Of a DNA stretch of 64,000 nucleotides, positions 23,057 through 33,904 are shown one piece after another. The DNA comes from Cladocopium goreaui. Lineage: Eukaryota > Sar > Dinophyceae > Suessiales > Symbiodiniaceae. The translations under genes and the position numbers were made by a program. The notes below the pieces were generated by a model that was given only the letters and a program-made list of their open reading frames with translations, was not told the DNA's origin and did not search any database. Each line of letters opens with the position of its first letter. Position 1 is the first letter of the stretch. Location: assembly GCA_947184155.2 (NCBI GenBank), contig CAMXCT020000890.1, positions 913,438-977,437 on the forward strand, written 5' to 3'.

Positions 23057-26000
23057 TCATTGGAAAAAGTCATCGCTGATCAGCAAGCCGGCACAAGAGC
23101 CGATGGCGCTGCAGAAGTGCACTTCAGCAATTTCGCAATGCTCCATGACAGACAGCAGCAATGCTATCTTTGGCAGGATGTAACCTGGCGCTTCTCGCAA
23201 GTCTCCTGTAAACGCAAGGTAGTATGGAATACTGTGGATGCGTTGGCTGGGGGCTTTGCATGCTTAAGATTCCTGAGGACTCTAAAAGTTGTTTAATTCG
23301 TAATATGTCCACAGTACCATTGTGTTGCACTGTTTGGCATGGCGTCCTAAAAGGGCAATACCAAGCTCGCAAAATCTCTCCAGCATTCATTGAGTGTTTA
23401 ACGTAGACGCGGATATGAACCAAACTATTTGCAGCGGACTGTTGAAATGACAGATGCACACAACAATCGAGCAGTAGGACAAAAGCCTCATTCGAATCAA
23501 GTGCACGACACCAAGCGCCAAAGGCACCAAAGAGGTTGAAATGACCAAAGAGATCCAAAGAGCCAAAAAATGGAGGCAATGGAGGCAAAGAAGCTGCAAG
23601 AGAAGCCCGGAAGCATGAACGCGGCTGCGTAAACCAAGAAAATGGATAAGAAATTCTGCCATATTTTGCCAATGTTCACCTGTCAGAATATGGCTGACAT
23701 GCTCAACCCTTAGCCGCTTAGCCGCTTAGCCGTAGGTCCTTGGCAAAAGGCCTGTGTTGACAATTGCTCATCAGACTGGCCAATGAGGCTGTTCAGCACT
23801 GTGCAGATTTCGGTGGAGTTGAAGTGTCTCTTCCCCAATGCTTCGAAAGCTATGCAAAACCTCAAGCATCTCAAGCTCATCGGTCCAAAAGCTTGAAACA
23901 CACTGAAACATCGTGAACCGTGAAACCATGATGTCTACGACGATGAATGTTTGTGTAGGGTGGAGAAACATGGAGAAACATGACAACCTTGCTGAATTGG
24001 TTTCGAAAAGCATTGAGTTGGGTCCGCCAATCGCAGTGACTTTGCTACCCTTCAGCCACTTGGGACCCTCATCAAGGCGAGACTTCAGTTGTGCGACCAA
24101 CTTCTCCTTGGGATATGCGGGCAAGTCACGGGCAAATGCCTCAAACTGGAGACCACGAGAGGTTTCTGGATTCCCCGTTTGGTGTTCCATGGTCTCGCAG
24201 TCTCGCATGCCCGCCGTTGCACGCATGTCATATCTTGATCCGCTGCCAAGGAACGGCCTCGCCACTGGAGACTGGATTGGGCGTTGGTTTTGAGGAAAGA
24301 CTCTGTCCTTGCACATCTTGCACCTCGCAAAAGTATGCAGAAGTGGCGTCTTGGCGTCTTCAAACTTCAAGCCTGTCCCTCTTTCATCTCCGACTAATCC
24401 GGTTGCGAATCTATGGCGTCTATGCAACCTGGTCTGACCTGGGCCTGGCCCTAGGGCCCTTCAGCAAACAGAAGGGCATATCAGCATATCGGCATATTTC
24501 CAAGGGTGTAGAATAGTTTTGGGATGTTTTTTGCCTCAGCTTTTGGCTGTTTTTTTTGGGTTTTCTTTCCTGGTACCATTTGCTGTGTAATTATTTGCAA
24601 CAGTTTGGAACTAGAACCTGTCAGTTTGCATGGTATTTGCTACATTTTGGCATGGTCACTTTGCATATTGCATGGTTTATTTGCTACATTTGGCCATGTT
24701 CACCTTCCATTTTGCATGGTATTTGCTACATTTTGGCACTTCAACCTCACATTTGCATGGTATTTGCTAGATTGTGGTGCTTCAAACGTTGATGTGGGTT
24801 TCTTGAGGGTTCTTTAGGCTTTCATTTAGGGTTTCATCTAAGGTTTCATTTAGAGTTTCATTTGCAGTTTCATTTAAGGTTTCATTTAAGTTCCATTTAG
24901 GTTTTTTTTTGGGGTTCAGGGTTTCATTTAGGGTTTCTTTAGGATTTCATTTACGTTTTCATTTCAGGTGTCATTTAGGGTTTCTTTAGGTTTAGGGTTT
25001 CTTTAGAATTTCATTTGGGATTTTTTTACGGTTTCATATGGTTTCATGTAGGGATTCTTATCGGGATTTCTTATCAGGATATCAGAAAGTTCAAATGGGT
25101 TTCTTTAGGGCTTCTTTAGGGTTTCATTTAGGGTTTCTTTGGTAGGGTTTCATTTATCGAACCCTTGATTGCGCATTCTTTATCAACAATCGTTCTCAAT
25201 GTGATTTCCCTACTTTAAGTTGAAACAAATTCAAAAAATACAATTTGGTTGTTTCCAACAGCTGTAGGCTCAAGATAGCTCAATCGGCATTTATATGCAT
25301 TTATGTGTTTCCGTATGTAACTGTTTGACCAATTAGTTTGTCGAAAAGGGCTCCTTCAACTTCAACTTACAAACATAAAATCCTGTGGACAGCTGGGGCA
25401 GCTGGAACAGGAAAGTGGGCACATGCTGGGGATGACAATCGATCTCAATCTCAACAATCGTTCTCAATGCCAAGAATCGTTCTCAAATGTTTTCAATCTA
25501 ACAATCGTTCTCAATCCCAAGAATCGTTCTCAACCTACAGTAACAATCGTTCTCAATCCATACGAACGAGATAATACCAAAATTAGGCCCGAAACTGTTG
25601 CGACCAAAAAGGGATAAAGTAGGATTGCGATACAGAATGGGGAGGTTAGCTGTCTTAATGATAAAACGTGGTGCCTGTGCAAAATTGTCAATCCTACTAT
25701 ATCGAACCTACTTTATTCATTTTGGGATCTGAAACCTTTGGGAAAAATCCTGAATGAAAGCATATAATGAGTAATATTATGTTGTTTTCAATATGGGTTC
25801 ACAAGATGGATCAAAATTCACAAAACATCAATTAGATTCGAGGTTGTGCTCGATCCCAACAATCGTTCTCAATCCCCACATTCGTTCTCAATCCCCACAA
25901 TCGGTTTCAATCCCATGATTCTATGGTTGAACTACTTGGCCTGCAAAACAATCTCCAAGTTAATAAATTGTGAAGGTACATTTTTTGCTGGGTTTATCCA

Positions 26001-28426
26001 CACAATCCATGAAAACGCGGAAACTATATGTTGATAGAATTGGGGTAAGGCATCTCTGACAGGAAACCCAGGTGAAAAAACGCTGCCTTCAGAGCAGCGC
26101 AGCTACTTTGGAGGGTTTGTCTGGGGTGCTGACATACACCTGCACATGGCTGTTAAGAAATGGATATAGTAGGATAGCTTTATTGAATGGGGAGGTTACA
26201 GCTCGAATTTAGGGTTTCTTTAGGGTTTCAATTTAGGGTTTCATTTAGGGTTTCTTTAGGGTGTCAATTTAGGGTTTCTTTAGGGTGTCAGTTAAGGTTT
26301 CATTTAGGTTTTTTTTCTCAGAGTGTCGTTTAGGGTTTCTTGGGGATGTCATTCAAGGTGTCATTTAAACGTTTCTTTAGGGTTTCATTTATGGTTTCAG
26401 GGTTAATTTATGGTGTCTTTAGGGTTCATTTAGGGTTTCATGTAGGGTTTCTTATCAGGATTTCATAGGATTTCTTTAAGGTTTCTTTGTGTTTCACCTA
26501 GGGTCTCTCTAGGGTTTCATTTAGGATACAAACAGGAAAGAATATAAAGAATGAAGCAAAAGAAAATGAAAAGCAAAGAGACAGTAAAGACAGGAAGCAA
26601 AGAAGCAGAGGAGCAGGAAGTAGAGCAGCAAAAACACATGACTGATGAAAAGAAAAAGTAAAATAGCATAATAATAGTAGAAAGGCACAGAAGCACGAAA
26701 GCAGAAGCAGGGAAAACAGAGAAGCAGAAAAGCAAAGAAGAGAAGCAGAAAAGCAGATAAGCAGGAAAAGCAAAGAAGCAATGAAGCAGAGAAGCAGGAA
26801 AAGCAAAGAAGCAATGAAAGCAGAGAAGCAGAAAAGCAGAGAAATCAGAGAAGCATGAAAAGCAAAAAGCAGAAAAGCTGTGAAGCAGGAAAAGCAGAAA
26901 GCAGAGAGGCAAAGAAGCAGAGAAGCAGGAAAGCAGAAAGGCAGAGAAGCAGAAGCAGGAAAGCAAAGAAGCAGAGAAGCAGAAAAGCAAAAAAGCAGAG
27001 AAGCAGAAAATCAGAGCAGGACCAGGAAAGCATAGAACCAGGAACCCCAAAAGAAATCCAAAGCCCGCCGGGAAAAAATAATAACAATAAATAGCCCTCC
27101 TATTTCAAAAAAGATTTACTGAAGTGTTCATGGCACAAGAATGGAGGTAACCACGCCAGTGCCAAGGCCGCCCATATAGGCTTGAAGACCATCCCCATCT
27201 CTCATTGTAATCTGAAAGCTTGCACCTTTGCAGCTGGCAATGATTGGTGTTACATCCTTTGCAAAATGAGCAGGTGAGCTGCTGGCATGATCCGTGAAAC
27301 CAAGTCTAAGAGCATTCCAAGGAACCACCAGAGTCCCAACAAATTACCGAATCCGGCACATCGGCTAGCGCAACTGCAGTGCTGTAGCCGATCTCTGCTT
27401 CCTGCTGTTGGGAAAGAACCTTGGAGAGAAGACTGAAACAAAAAACTGAATTCAACTTGGGCATTCTTCTTGCTCCACTTGGCACATCTTGGAACAGTGA
27501 TCGTGGGATGCCCACGGCCCACTGACTCCCACCCTCTCTACTGCCAAAGTACTTGGACTGGCAACGACACCTCTTTCAAGACCTTCTCCAAGTAGTCTGC
27601 ACCGTTCCCGGCCTTGAAAGCGTGCGCGGAGATTCTTGCAAGAACGGGATCGCTGCTGATTTCTTGGCACCATCCTTACCATTCCCTAACCTGCTACCCC
27701 CCAATTTGTAGTGAGACTTACCAAGACGTGTATGGCACCGATCTATCCAGCGCCTGGCGGAACACCTCCGTAGCAATGGCACAGCGTGCCGCTTGCGGCA
27801 CACCGTGCGCCTCACATTCCGCAATGAGGCTCCGGAGCACGGACAGGCCCTGCCGGGAGCAAAACGGAGAAAGCAGGGCAAAGCTGGAATACTTGGCATT
27901 ACTTGGCTAATCACCGATTCCACTGGCAATGCTTGCTCTCTCTTGCTATTCTCTGGTGAGGTGAGGGTTTCCCTAAGCAGGCAGTCCTGCTACGCCGATA
28001 CGATAGATCAATGACACATCCTCATGACCCTCATGGGAACTACACTATAACCTGGAGGAGCGGCACCTCCTCTCCCCCGCCTTGTCTTGGATAGCATCAC
28101 TCAAGTTACCATCGCTGGATTGTCTCCAATCAATTGCAAAGGCTACGGGGATCTCCCTCGCAAAAAGCTCCTGCGCCAAAGCAGAAAGCCAGAACAAGTC
28201 AGCAGAGCAAAGCAATCCGCAGCAATCCCACACGGATCATCATGTGACCCTTCAATAAAGGATATTCAGGCGGGAGAAATCAGAAGAAACAAAGGAACAA
28301 AAGCTGCTGCATGCTGCTGCAGTCACTGCAGTCCTTCACAACGGTCGACCCTGCGATGTCTGCAATCATAAGTTTGGTGGCTGCGGAACCAATGTCAAAC
28401 GCAGCTCGACGCCGCAGGTCCGTCAT
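23057..28426 (-). CDS. Exopolyphosphatase-like protein, Ppx/GppA family
   Basis: Exons: 28334-28426 (start ATG), 28081-28170, 27754-27849, 27553-27612, 27326-27419, 27137-27225, 24255-24323, 24012-24145, 23752-23860 and 23057-23184 (TGA). Phases agree throughout except before the last exon, where one short exon is missing. Motifs of the Ppx/GppA family (PF02541, actin-like ATPase fold) appear in order: AAFDIGSAATKLMIADI (phosphate 1 loop); PVAFAIDWRQSSDG; GLSVLRSLIAECEAHGV; AIATEVFRQAGNGADYLEKV; EAEIGYSTAVAL; ICWDSGGASFQIT (phosphate 2 loop); PTPNPVSSGEA; VTAIGGPNSMF; and YILPKIALLLSVMEHC with AIGSCAGLL. The family hydrolyses polyphosphate or pppGpp. About 290 residues are seen, near normal for the short form. 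The first intron has a GA donor. The sixth intron (24324-27136) is 2.8 kb of tandem repeats. Confidence 0.88.
24600..24790 (+). repeat. Short tandem repeat with TTTGCATGGTATTTGCTACA units
   Basis: Four to five degenerate units share GCATGGTATTTGCTACATTT. They lie in the long Ppx/GppA intron, next to the telomere-like arrays. Confidence 0.7.
24800..25160 (+). repeat. Degenerate telomere-like TTTAGGGTTTC array
   Basis: Many copies of TTTAGGGTTTC(A/T) in head-to-tail order, diverged by single-base changes. TTTAGGG is the Arabidopsis-type telomere unit, also reported at dinoflagellate chromosome ends. Here it is internal, within an intron of the exopolyphosphatase-like gene. Confidence 0.75.
25183..25910 (+). 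repeat. Scattered AATCGTTCTCAAT repeat
   Basis: The motif CAATCGTTCTCAAT recurs near 25188, in a cluster at 25430-25562 and again at 25855-25905, with unit spacing of about 16-20 bases in the clusters. It lies between the two telomere-like blocks. Confidence 0.7.
26200..26525 (+). repeat. Second telomere-like TTTAGGGTTTC array
   Basis: The same unit and orientation as 24800-25160, about 1 kb away. It is also degenerate and in the same intron. Confidence 0.75.
26527..27025 (+). repeat. AGAAGCAGAGAAGCAGAAA minisatellite
   Basis: Purine-rich units of AGAAGCAG and AAAAGCAG repeat over about 500 bases. The minus strand reads as a false Cys/Phe/Leu/Ser protein of up to 177 codons. It lies directly downstream of the 27137-27225 exon, in the same intron. 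Confidence 0.85.
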
Positions 28427-29062
28427 GGCAAGGGCGTCACAAAGGGTTGCGAAGGGAATGGGGTGTGAAGTAGGCTCAGAAAATCTCATAAAGTGCCAAA
28501 TGCTGCGGTTCTGTGTCGTGTACAGTAGTTGTGTGTAGTGACGTGATGATGTGTGGTGGTCATGTCTTCCAAAATCATGCAAGGATGAGGTTGAGTGATG
28601 CTGGCAATGGGTTGCCTCACTCTGGTCTCCAACAATTCCCCAACAACTCACAAAGGCACTAGCATGCACTAGCCATCACTGACTGTGCCAAAGCATCTCA
28701 CAGTCTACGCCTCTTTGTCCTCTTTGGAACTCCCATGCTAGGAATTCACCACTTTGCTGCTCTTGTTGCTATTGCATGTTTCTTTTCCTCTGCTGTCCGC
28801 TATGCAAAGCAGGAACCGAAAAGCTGTCAGAGGGTTTTTGGTGCAAAAAGTTGCAGGTGTCTTAAGAAGGAAAATCCAAATGCTTGCGCACTGTTTTGCC
28901 CCCTTCCGGTTTGGCATCGAAGAAAGGCATGGCAACCATGAACACTATTTGAAGTTCCTTGAGCCATCAATGAATCATCGCCGTGGATATTCATGGATAC
29001 AGATATACTTAGTGACTTGGTGTCTGACCTCTCTTTCCGGCAAGTGTCTCGAAATCAGTTGA

Positions 29063-30348
29063 TCACAGCGGATGTTGCCGACCACAGACCTGCCACGGCA
29101 GCTTGTCATTTCCTATGGCATCAGGTTGACCGCAGAAGCAGGTCACAAGATGGCACAAGCAACTTCTCAAATGCCTTGCCGGTGTGGACTGCACACTCCA
29201 ATTGGCCCTTGGGCTCAGCCGTTCTGATTGCTTTAAGGGCAAGTCCTGTGCTTGTGACTTCAGAATTTTACAGTGATCAGTGATCAAGTTGTTCAATTCG
29301 GTTTAGGAAGCGGGCCGGCTTCGGACAGAGCGGGCCTTGAAGGGATCTTGCAGAAGAAAAGCCACTTCTGCTTGCAGCCCTTTCATTTCAAAATCACTGG
29401 AAGACAAGACCCAAGGAGCCAGAGCTAAGGCCAGCACGGAAGAGGGCCGACTACTTTGCGAGCCCTCAGACGATTTCATTGAATCCATGTGAGTAGAGAG
29501 AAACTGCCATCCTCTCTTCTTTTTCCAGGCTACTCTCTCCTTTTCCCTCTCCCTCCCTCCCTCCCTCCCTCCCTACCTCGCTGTCTCTCTCTCTCTCTCT
29601 CTATCGCCATCCCAAGGATCCAGCGGAGCTGAAGTTTCCAAGCTATTCGAATATATTCGAATACAAAATACATAGATATGATATACATTGTACAAGACGA
29701 AAATATATGTTCCAAATGTTCCAATCGGGGCTCTATTTTGCTTAGGCACAGCTGCATAGGACCTTTGCTCCGCAGATCTGGGCCGAATCCGGCCTCAGTG
29801 CCGGATGCGAAGCTCCGGCAGTTGAGCAGTTGCGCAAGCTATGAATCGAACTTGTCGAACCACGAAGGGAGCCTTCCCCAAACAAAAGTCTGCAAGAAAC
29901 AGGAGAGAAAATCGAACATCATATACCATAATGTCCCAAAGAAGTTCCTCTTGAGCCCTTGCTTTGTCTGCTCGCAAGGCCCCCATGTCCGTGGATCACA
30001 TCTGGTGGCATCTACCAACAAAGTATGGAATTTAAAAAAACACACCACAAATCTCTGCACATCCTCTCGTACGGCTCTGGCACCTGTGCTGCATTGTATC
30101 CTGCTATATCATGCTATATCCGATGATATCCGGCTATATCCTGCTACTGTTTCTTCAAATCTTAGGCTCTTCAACCTGCTGATACAAGGTGCCGTGCTGG
30201 ACAAAGCTGCTGTTCTGGCCTTTGCCGGAGGCAAAGCGGGGGAACTCATGGAGCAGCAACAGCAGCAAATGTAGCAGGATGTAGCAGGAGTATTGCCGGA
30301 GTCATTGGGTAAGCGAAGTGAGATGACCAAATCCAGCCTGTATGTCAT
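29063..30348 (-). other. Unassigned candidate exons right of the Ppx gene
   Basis: The best is 29336-29396 (FEMKGLQAEVAFLLQDPFK), bounded by AG and a GC donor. Others are a segment near 29940-29990 (LRADKARAQEELLWDIM), one near 29100-29165 (LVTCFCGQPDAIGNDKLPW) and one near 30150-30260 on the minus strand. No family is recognised. Confidence 0.35.
29545..29605. repeat. CCCT then CT microsatellite
   Basis: A run of CCCT units is followed by CT units. Confidence 0.85.
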
Positions 30349-30599
30349 CGAAAGAACCTAGGTGCACTGATGCCACAGAAATCCACAGAATGTCATCGCA
30401 ACTGGCGCAAAACTACGCTTTTGTTCGATTGAAATAATAATAGCCGCTACACTTCTGCCGGCCAGGAAGTTCAATCCAAGACAGTGATTGTTTGCATAAT
30501 TCCCTGGAGCAGCATAGCACATAGAATCCTGTGAGCGCGGCTAGTGCTCTGCGATGCAGGCCTGACACAAGCACCCAACGGTAAATGTTCCACTAAGCG

Positions 30600-31195
30600 C
30601 GTTTGATGCGGCAATTTGATGCGTATTGTGGTAATGTTGGGTCCCGATTAGTGTGGGGATACTGTATTGTGTCAAGTTTTCCCAAAATAATTCTGACCCA
30701 GTGTAATTGTTGGGGTGGTACACTATTGTGTCAAGTTTTTTCAGCATGTTGTCAGTTTTCAGCATGTGTTCCAGTTGTTTTTTTTCAGCATTTTTAGTTT
30801 TTTTTCAGCATGTTGAGTTTTTTCATGTTTTCAGCATTTTTGAAATCAATTGATTACTGAATTAATTGACTAACATTTGTTTGTTGCGGTGGTCCTCTAT
30901 TGTGTCCAGCTGTTGTCTGAAGAAACATTTTTTTAACTTGTGACCCATCAGCAAGATTGATCTTCAATACTATGTTTGTCGTGGTGGACCTCTATTGTGT
31001 CAAGTTTTTTGACGTGTTTTTTTCCAATTTCCTTGTCTCCTTTCATTTTCCTTTCCTTTAGTTTTTCTATCTTACTTTTTTATCTCCATTTTTTTGGATT
31101 TCTCAAAACGTCTAATGTCCTAAAATCCTTCCTTCTCTCCTTTCCTTTGCTAGAGCTTTTGTCTCTTACTTAGCTCAATTCTCCTGGCATCCTCT
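30600..31195 (+). repeat. T-rich degenerate repeat with CTATTGTGTCAAGTTTT
   Basis: CTATTGTGTCAAGTTTT or close variants occur near 30720, 30897 and 30990. TTTTTCAGCATGTT units lie between 30735 and 30840. Pyrimidine-rich tracts follow. I see no gene. Confidence 0.6.
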
Positions 31196-31197
31196 CC

Positions 31198-31600
31198 ATG
31201 ATTTCTATGGTGGTTCTATGGGACTTCTATAGATTCTCTATGGAACATCTATGTAATTTGTATGGTGTTTCTATGATATTTGATGGTGTTTCTAAAGGTG
31301 TGTCTATGCTAGTTGTATGGGATTCCTATGGGGGTTCAAAAGGATGTCTATGGGACTTCCTTTGGATTCCTATGGGATTTCTGTTGTATTTCTATGATAT
31401 TTCTATGGAATTTCTTTGGGATGTCCATGAAATTTCTATGGGATTACTATGGGATTTCGAAAGGGATGTCGATGATATTTCTATGGGATTCCTATGGGGT
31501 TTCAAAAGGATACCTCTGGGATTTCCATTGGGTTCCTATAGAATTTCTATGATATTTCTATGGGACCTCTTTGGGATTTCCATGATCGAAGGAAGTTTAG
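31198..31600 (+). repeat. TTTCTATGGGATT minisatellite, block 1
   Basis: Units of TTTCTATGGGATT(T/C)C with frequent single-base changes fill 400 bases. The forward frame reads as a false Phe/Trp/Gly/Ile protein of 157 codons. A second block of the same repeat lies at 33330-33895. Confidence 0.85.
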
Positions 31601-31863
31601 AAGTCAAACTTCCGACAATATGGACAGATGAAAAGCATAGATGGGAAGAGGCAGAGAGAAGAGAAGAGTAGAAGAGAGAAGAGTAGAAGAGAGAAGATCA
31701 GAGAAGAGAAAGAGTCAGAAGAAAGAAGATCCAGGTGCGCGAAAAGGTAGGGAAGTCGCGAAACACTCTGTTTTTCCAATCATTGGTGGCTCCGCAGGGT
31801 CGAAAAGTAGGCTCGCTACAGCGGCGGGTGCGGAGCCATCTGGCCAAATGAGAGATGAAAAAT

Positions 31864-32050
31864 TGCACGCCGTTGTGGCGCGAAGCACATTTCGAAGTCA
31901 AAATGTACAAAACACACCAGGTGCGGGCCACTTTTGGCAGTTGAGATGTCGAAAAAGTGCACGCCGTTGTGGCGCAAAGCACATTTCGAAGTCAACATGT
32001 ACAAAACAAAACGCGACATGTTCGCGCCACTTTTGGAGGTTCAGATGTGC
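31864..32050 (+). repeat. 94-base direct duplication
   Basis: Two adjacent copies starting TGCACGCCGTTGTGGCGC, at 31864 and 31958. Both continue with AGCACATTTCGAAGTCAA and differ at a few positions. Confidence 0.8.
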
Positions 32051-32375
32051 TTTCGCGTGGCAGGCGCAAGGGATTGTGGACCTTGTCGAAAGTGAGCAAA
32101 ACGTGAGGGTTTCGTCGCATTTCCAAATACGATGGCAGGCGTGGGACATTTCAAGAGGATCTGCAAAGATGCATTTTCCGTGGTAGGCGCAGTACAAAAG
32201 ACATGTTCATGAGAGATGTTAGGAGGTCAGGGCGCTGATTTCCTGAGAGGGGTTGCATTTTGGAGCATCAGATCTGTAGGTTTGCTAAGATGATTTTGCG
32301 TGACAGGCGCAGCACTTCGCATTACCTGGCATCAATTTTTCGTGGTAGGCGCAATAATTTAGACTGGAAAAATTG
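32050..32375 (+). repeat. Dispersed CGTGGCAGGCGCA motif copies
   Basis: Several variants of TTTCGTGGCAGGCGCAG occur (near 32053, 32130, 32180, 32297 and 32340), separated by unlike sequence. The same motif occurs in the opposite orientation at 57465-57740. Confidence 0.65.
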
Positions 32376-32433
32376 CCAAACGCATTGGTACGAGGCCGTC
32401 AGCTCTGCACTCAACTTTCCATTTTTGAAGGAA

Positions 32434-32720
32434 GTCTCGCAGAATTCTTTCGTTTTTGATGTTGTCAACTTCGAAAAATGAGAGAGTCTCGCAGAATTGC
32501 TTTGTTTTTGACGTTGTCAAGTTGAAATATAAGCGAAGTCTCGCAGAATTGCTTCGTTCTTGATGTTGTCAACTTTGAAAAATGACGAAGTCTCGCAGAA
32601 TTGCTTCGTTTTTGACGTTGTCAAGTTCAAACATTGAGGAAGTCTCACAGACTTGCTGCGTTTTTTATGTTGTCAAGTTCAAAACGTTAGGACATCTCGC
32701 AGAATAGCTTCGTTTTCAAG
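32434..32720 (+). repeat. 52-base tandem repeat, about 5.5 copies
   Basis: The marker GTCTCGCAG (or a variant) recurs at 32434, 32486, 32538, 32590 and 32642, with the next unit about 52 bases on. The unit includes GAATTGCTTCGTTTTTGAC and GTTGTCAAGTT. The period is exact. Confidence 0.9.
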
Positions 32721-32724
32721 CTTG

Positions 32725-32940
32725 CAGGTAGACAGATAGACAGACAGATAGATAGGTAGATAGATAGATACATAGATGGATCAGTAGGTAGGTAGGTAGC
32801 TAGACAGATAGATAGATAGATAGACAGATAGACAGATAGATAGAGAGACAGCTAGGTAGGTAGGTAGGTAGGTAGGTAGATAGATAGATAGAAAGAAAGA
32901 AAGAAAGAAAGAAAGAATATAGATAGAATATAGATAGAAT

Positions 32941-32981
<41 letters not shown>

Positions 32982-33205
32982 AAGGTAGATAGATAGATAG
33001 ATAGATGGATAGATAGATAGATAGGTAGACAGACAGACGGACAGACTGATAGATAGATAGGTAGATAGATAGATAGGTAGATAGATAGGTAGATAGATAG
33101 ATAGGTAGATAGATAGGTAGATAGATACATAGATAGATACATAGATAGATCGGTAGGTAGGTAGGTAGATAGTCAGAGAAAGAGAGAAAGAAAGAGAGAA
33201 AGAGA
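32725..33205. repeat. GATA-type microsatellite tract
   Basis: Long runs of TAGATAGA and TAGGTAGG units, with GAAA at 32890-32915 and GAAA/GAGA at the right end. On the minus strand the tract lies directly downstream of the retroelement tail at 33211-33331. Confidence 0.9.
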
Positions 33206-33210
33206 GGAGA

Positions 33211-33331
33211 CCTCAACCACCTGTTGGTCCATCAGTGGCTTCGCTCTGCCATCCGTGATGCACAACAACCAACCTCTCCTATTGGTTTCCTATTTTTGAA
33301 ACTTCCGCCTGCGTTGTGCGGTACTACTGGT
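33211..33331 (-). mobile_element. 5'-truncated retroelement copy (3' tail only)
   Basis: Read on the minus strand, this segment matches 63268-63388, the 3' end of the Penelope-like element, from ACCAGTAGTACCGCACAA through GGATGGCAGAGCGAA to GGTGGTTG. There are about a dozen mismatches and a two-base gap over some 120 bases. The match stops abruptly at its 5' end against the TTTCTATGGGATT minisatellite. Its 3' end is followed within about 10 bases by simple sequence. The copy carries no coding sequence. It looks like a dead-on-arrival insertion or a short non-autonomous relative. Confidence 0.75.
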
Positions 33332-33895
33332 ATTTCTTTTGGATTTCTATGATATGTCTATGGTTCTATGGGATTTCTAGTGGATTCCTGTGTGATTTCT
33401 ATGGGATTTCCATGGTGGTTCTTTGGAATTTCTCTGGGATTTCAACTGGATGTCTATGGGATTTCCTTTGGATTTCCATCAGATTTCTATGGGATCCCCA
33501 TGGTATTTCTCTATTTTTTATTGGATTTCTGTGGGGTCTCCATGATATTTCTATTCGATTTCTATGATATTTCTATGGTATTACTATTAGATTTCTATGG
33601 AATGCCATCTGGGACTTCCATGATGTTTCTATGATAGTTCGAGATTACTATGGGATTTCTGAACGGATGCTATGGGAATTCTATGGTATTCTTATGGGAT
33701 TTCCATTGGATTCCTATCAGATTTCTATGGTATTTCTATGATGTTTCTGTGGGATTCCTATGGGATGTCTGACGGAATTCTATAGGAATTCTATGGGATT
33801 CTTATGGGATTTCTGTTAGGTTCCTATGCTATTTCCATGTTATATCTATGATCTTTCTATGGCTTTTCTGTGGGATTCCTATGGGATTTCTATGA
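33330..33895 (+). repeat. TTTCTATGGGATT minisatellite, block 2
   Basis: The same unit and orientation as 31198-31600. It starts exactly where the truncated retroelement copy ends. Confidence 0.85.
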
Positions 33896-33904
33896 TAAAT
33901 CAAT

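Noticed and set aside
23124..23672. 182-codon minus-strand frame as one gene
   Set aside because: It crosses the Ppx C-terminal exon in the wrong frame; the true exon there (23057-23184) uses another frame with the conserved Ppx motifs.
26498..27050. Leu/Phe/Cys-rich frames up to 177 codons on the minus strand
   Set aside because: They are translations of the AGAAGCAG minisatellite inside a Ppx/GppA intron.
31198..31671. 157-codon plus-strand frame rich in Phe, Trp, Gly and Ile
   Set aside because: It is a translation of the TTTCTATGGGATT minisatellite; the same false protein recurs in block 2 at 33316-33634.
32434..32720. CRISPR-like array
   Set aside because: Units are directly contiguous with no unique spacers, have many substitutions, and the sequence is eukaryotic.
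32800..33216. 138-codon Ile/Tyr/Leu/Ser frame
   Set aside because: It is a translation of the GATA-type microsatellite.
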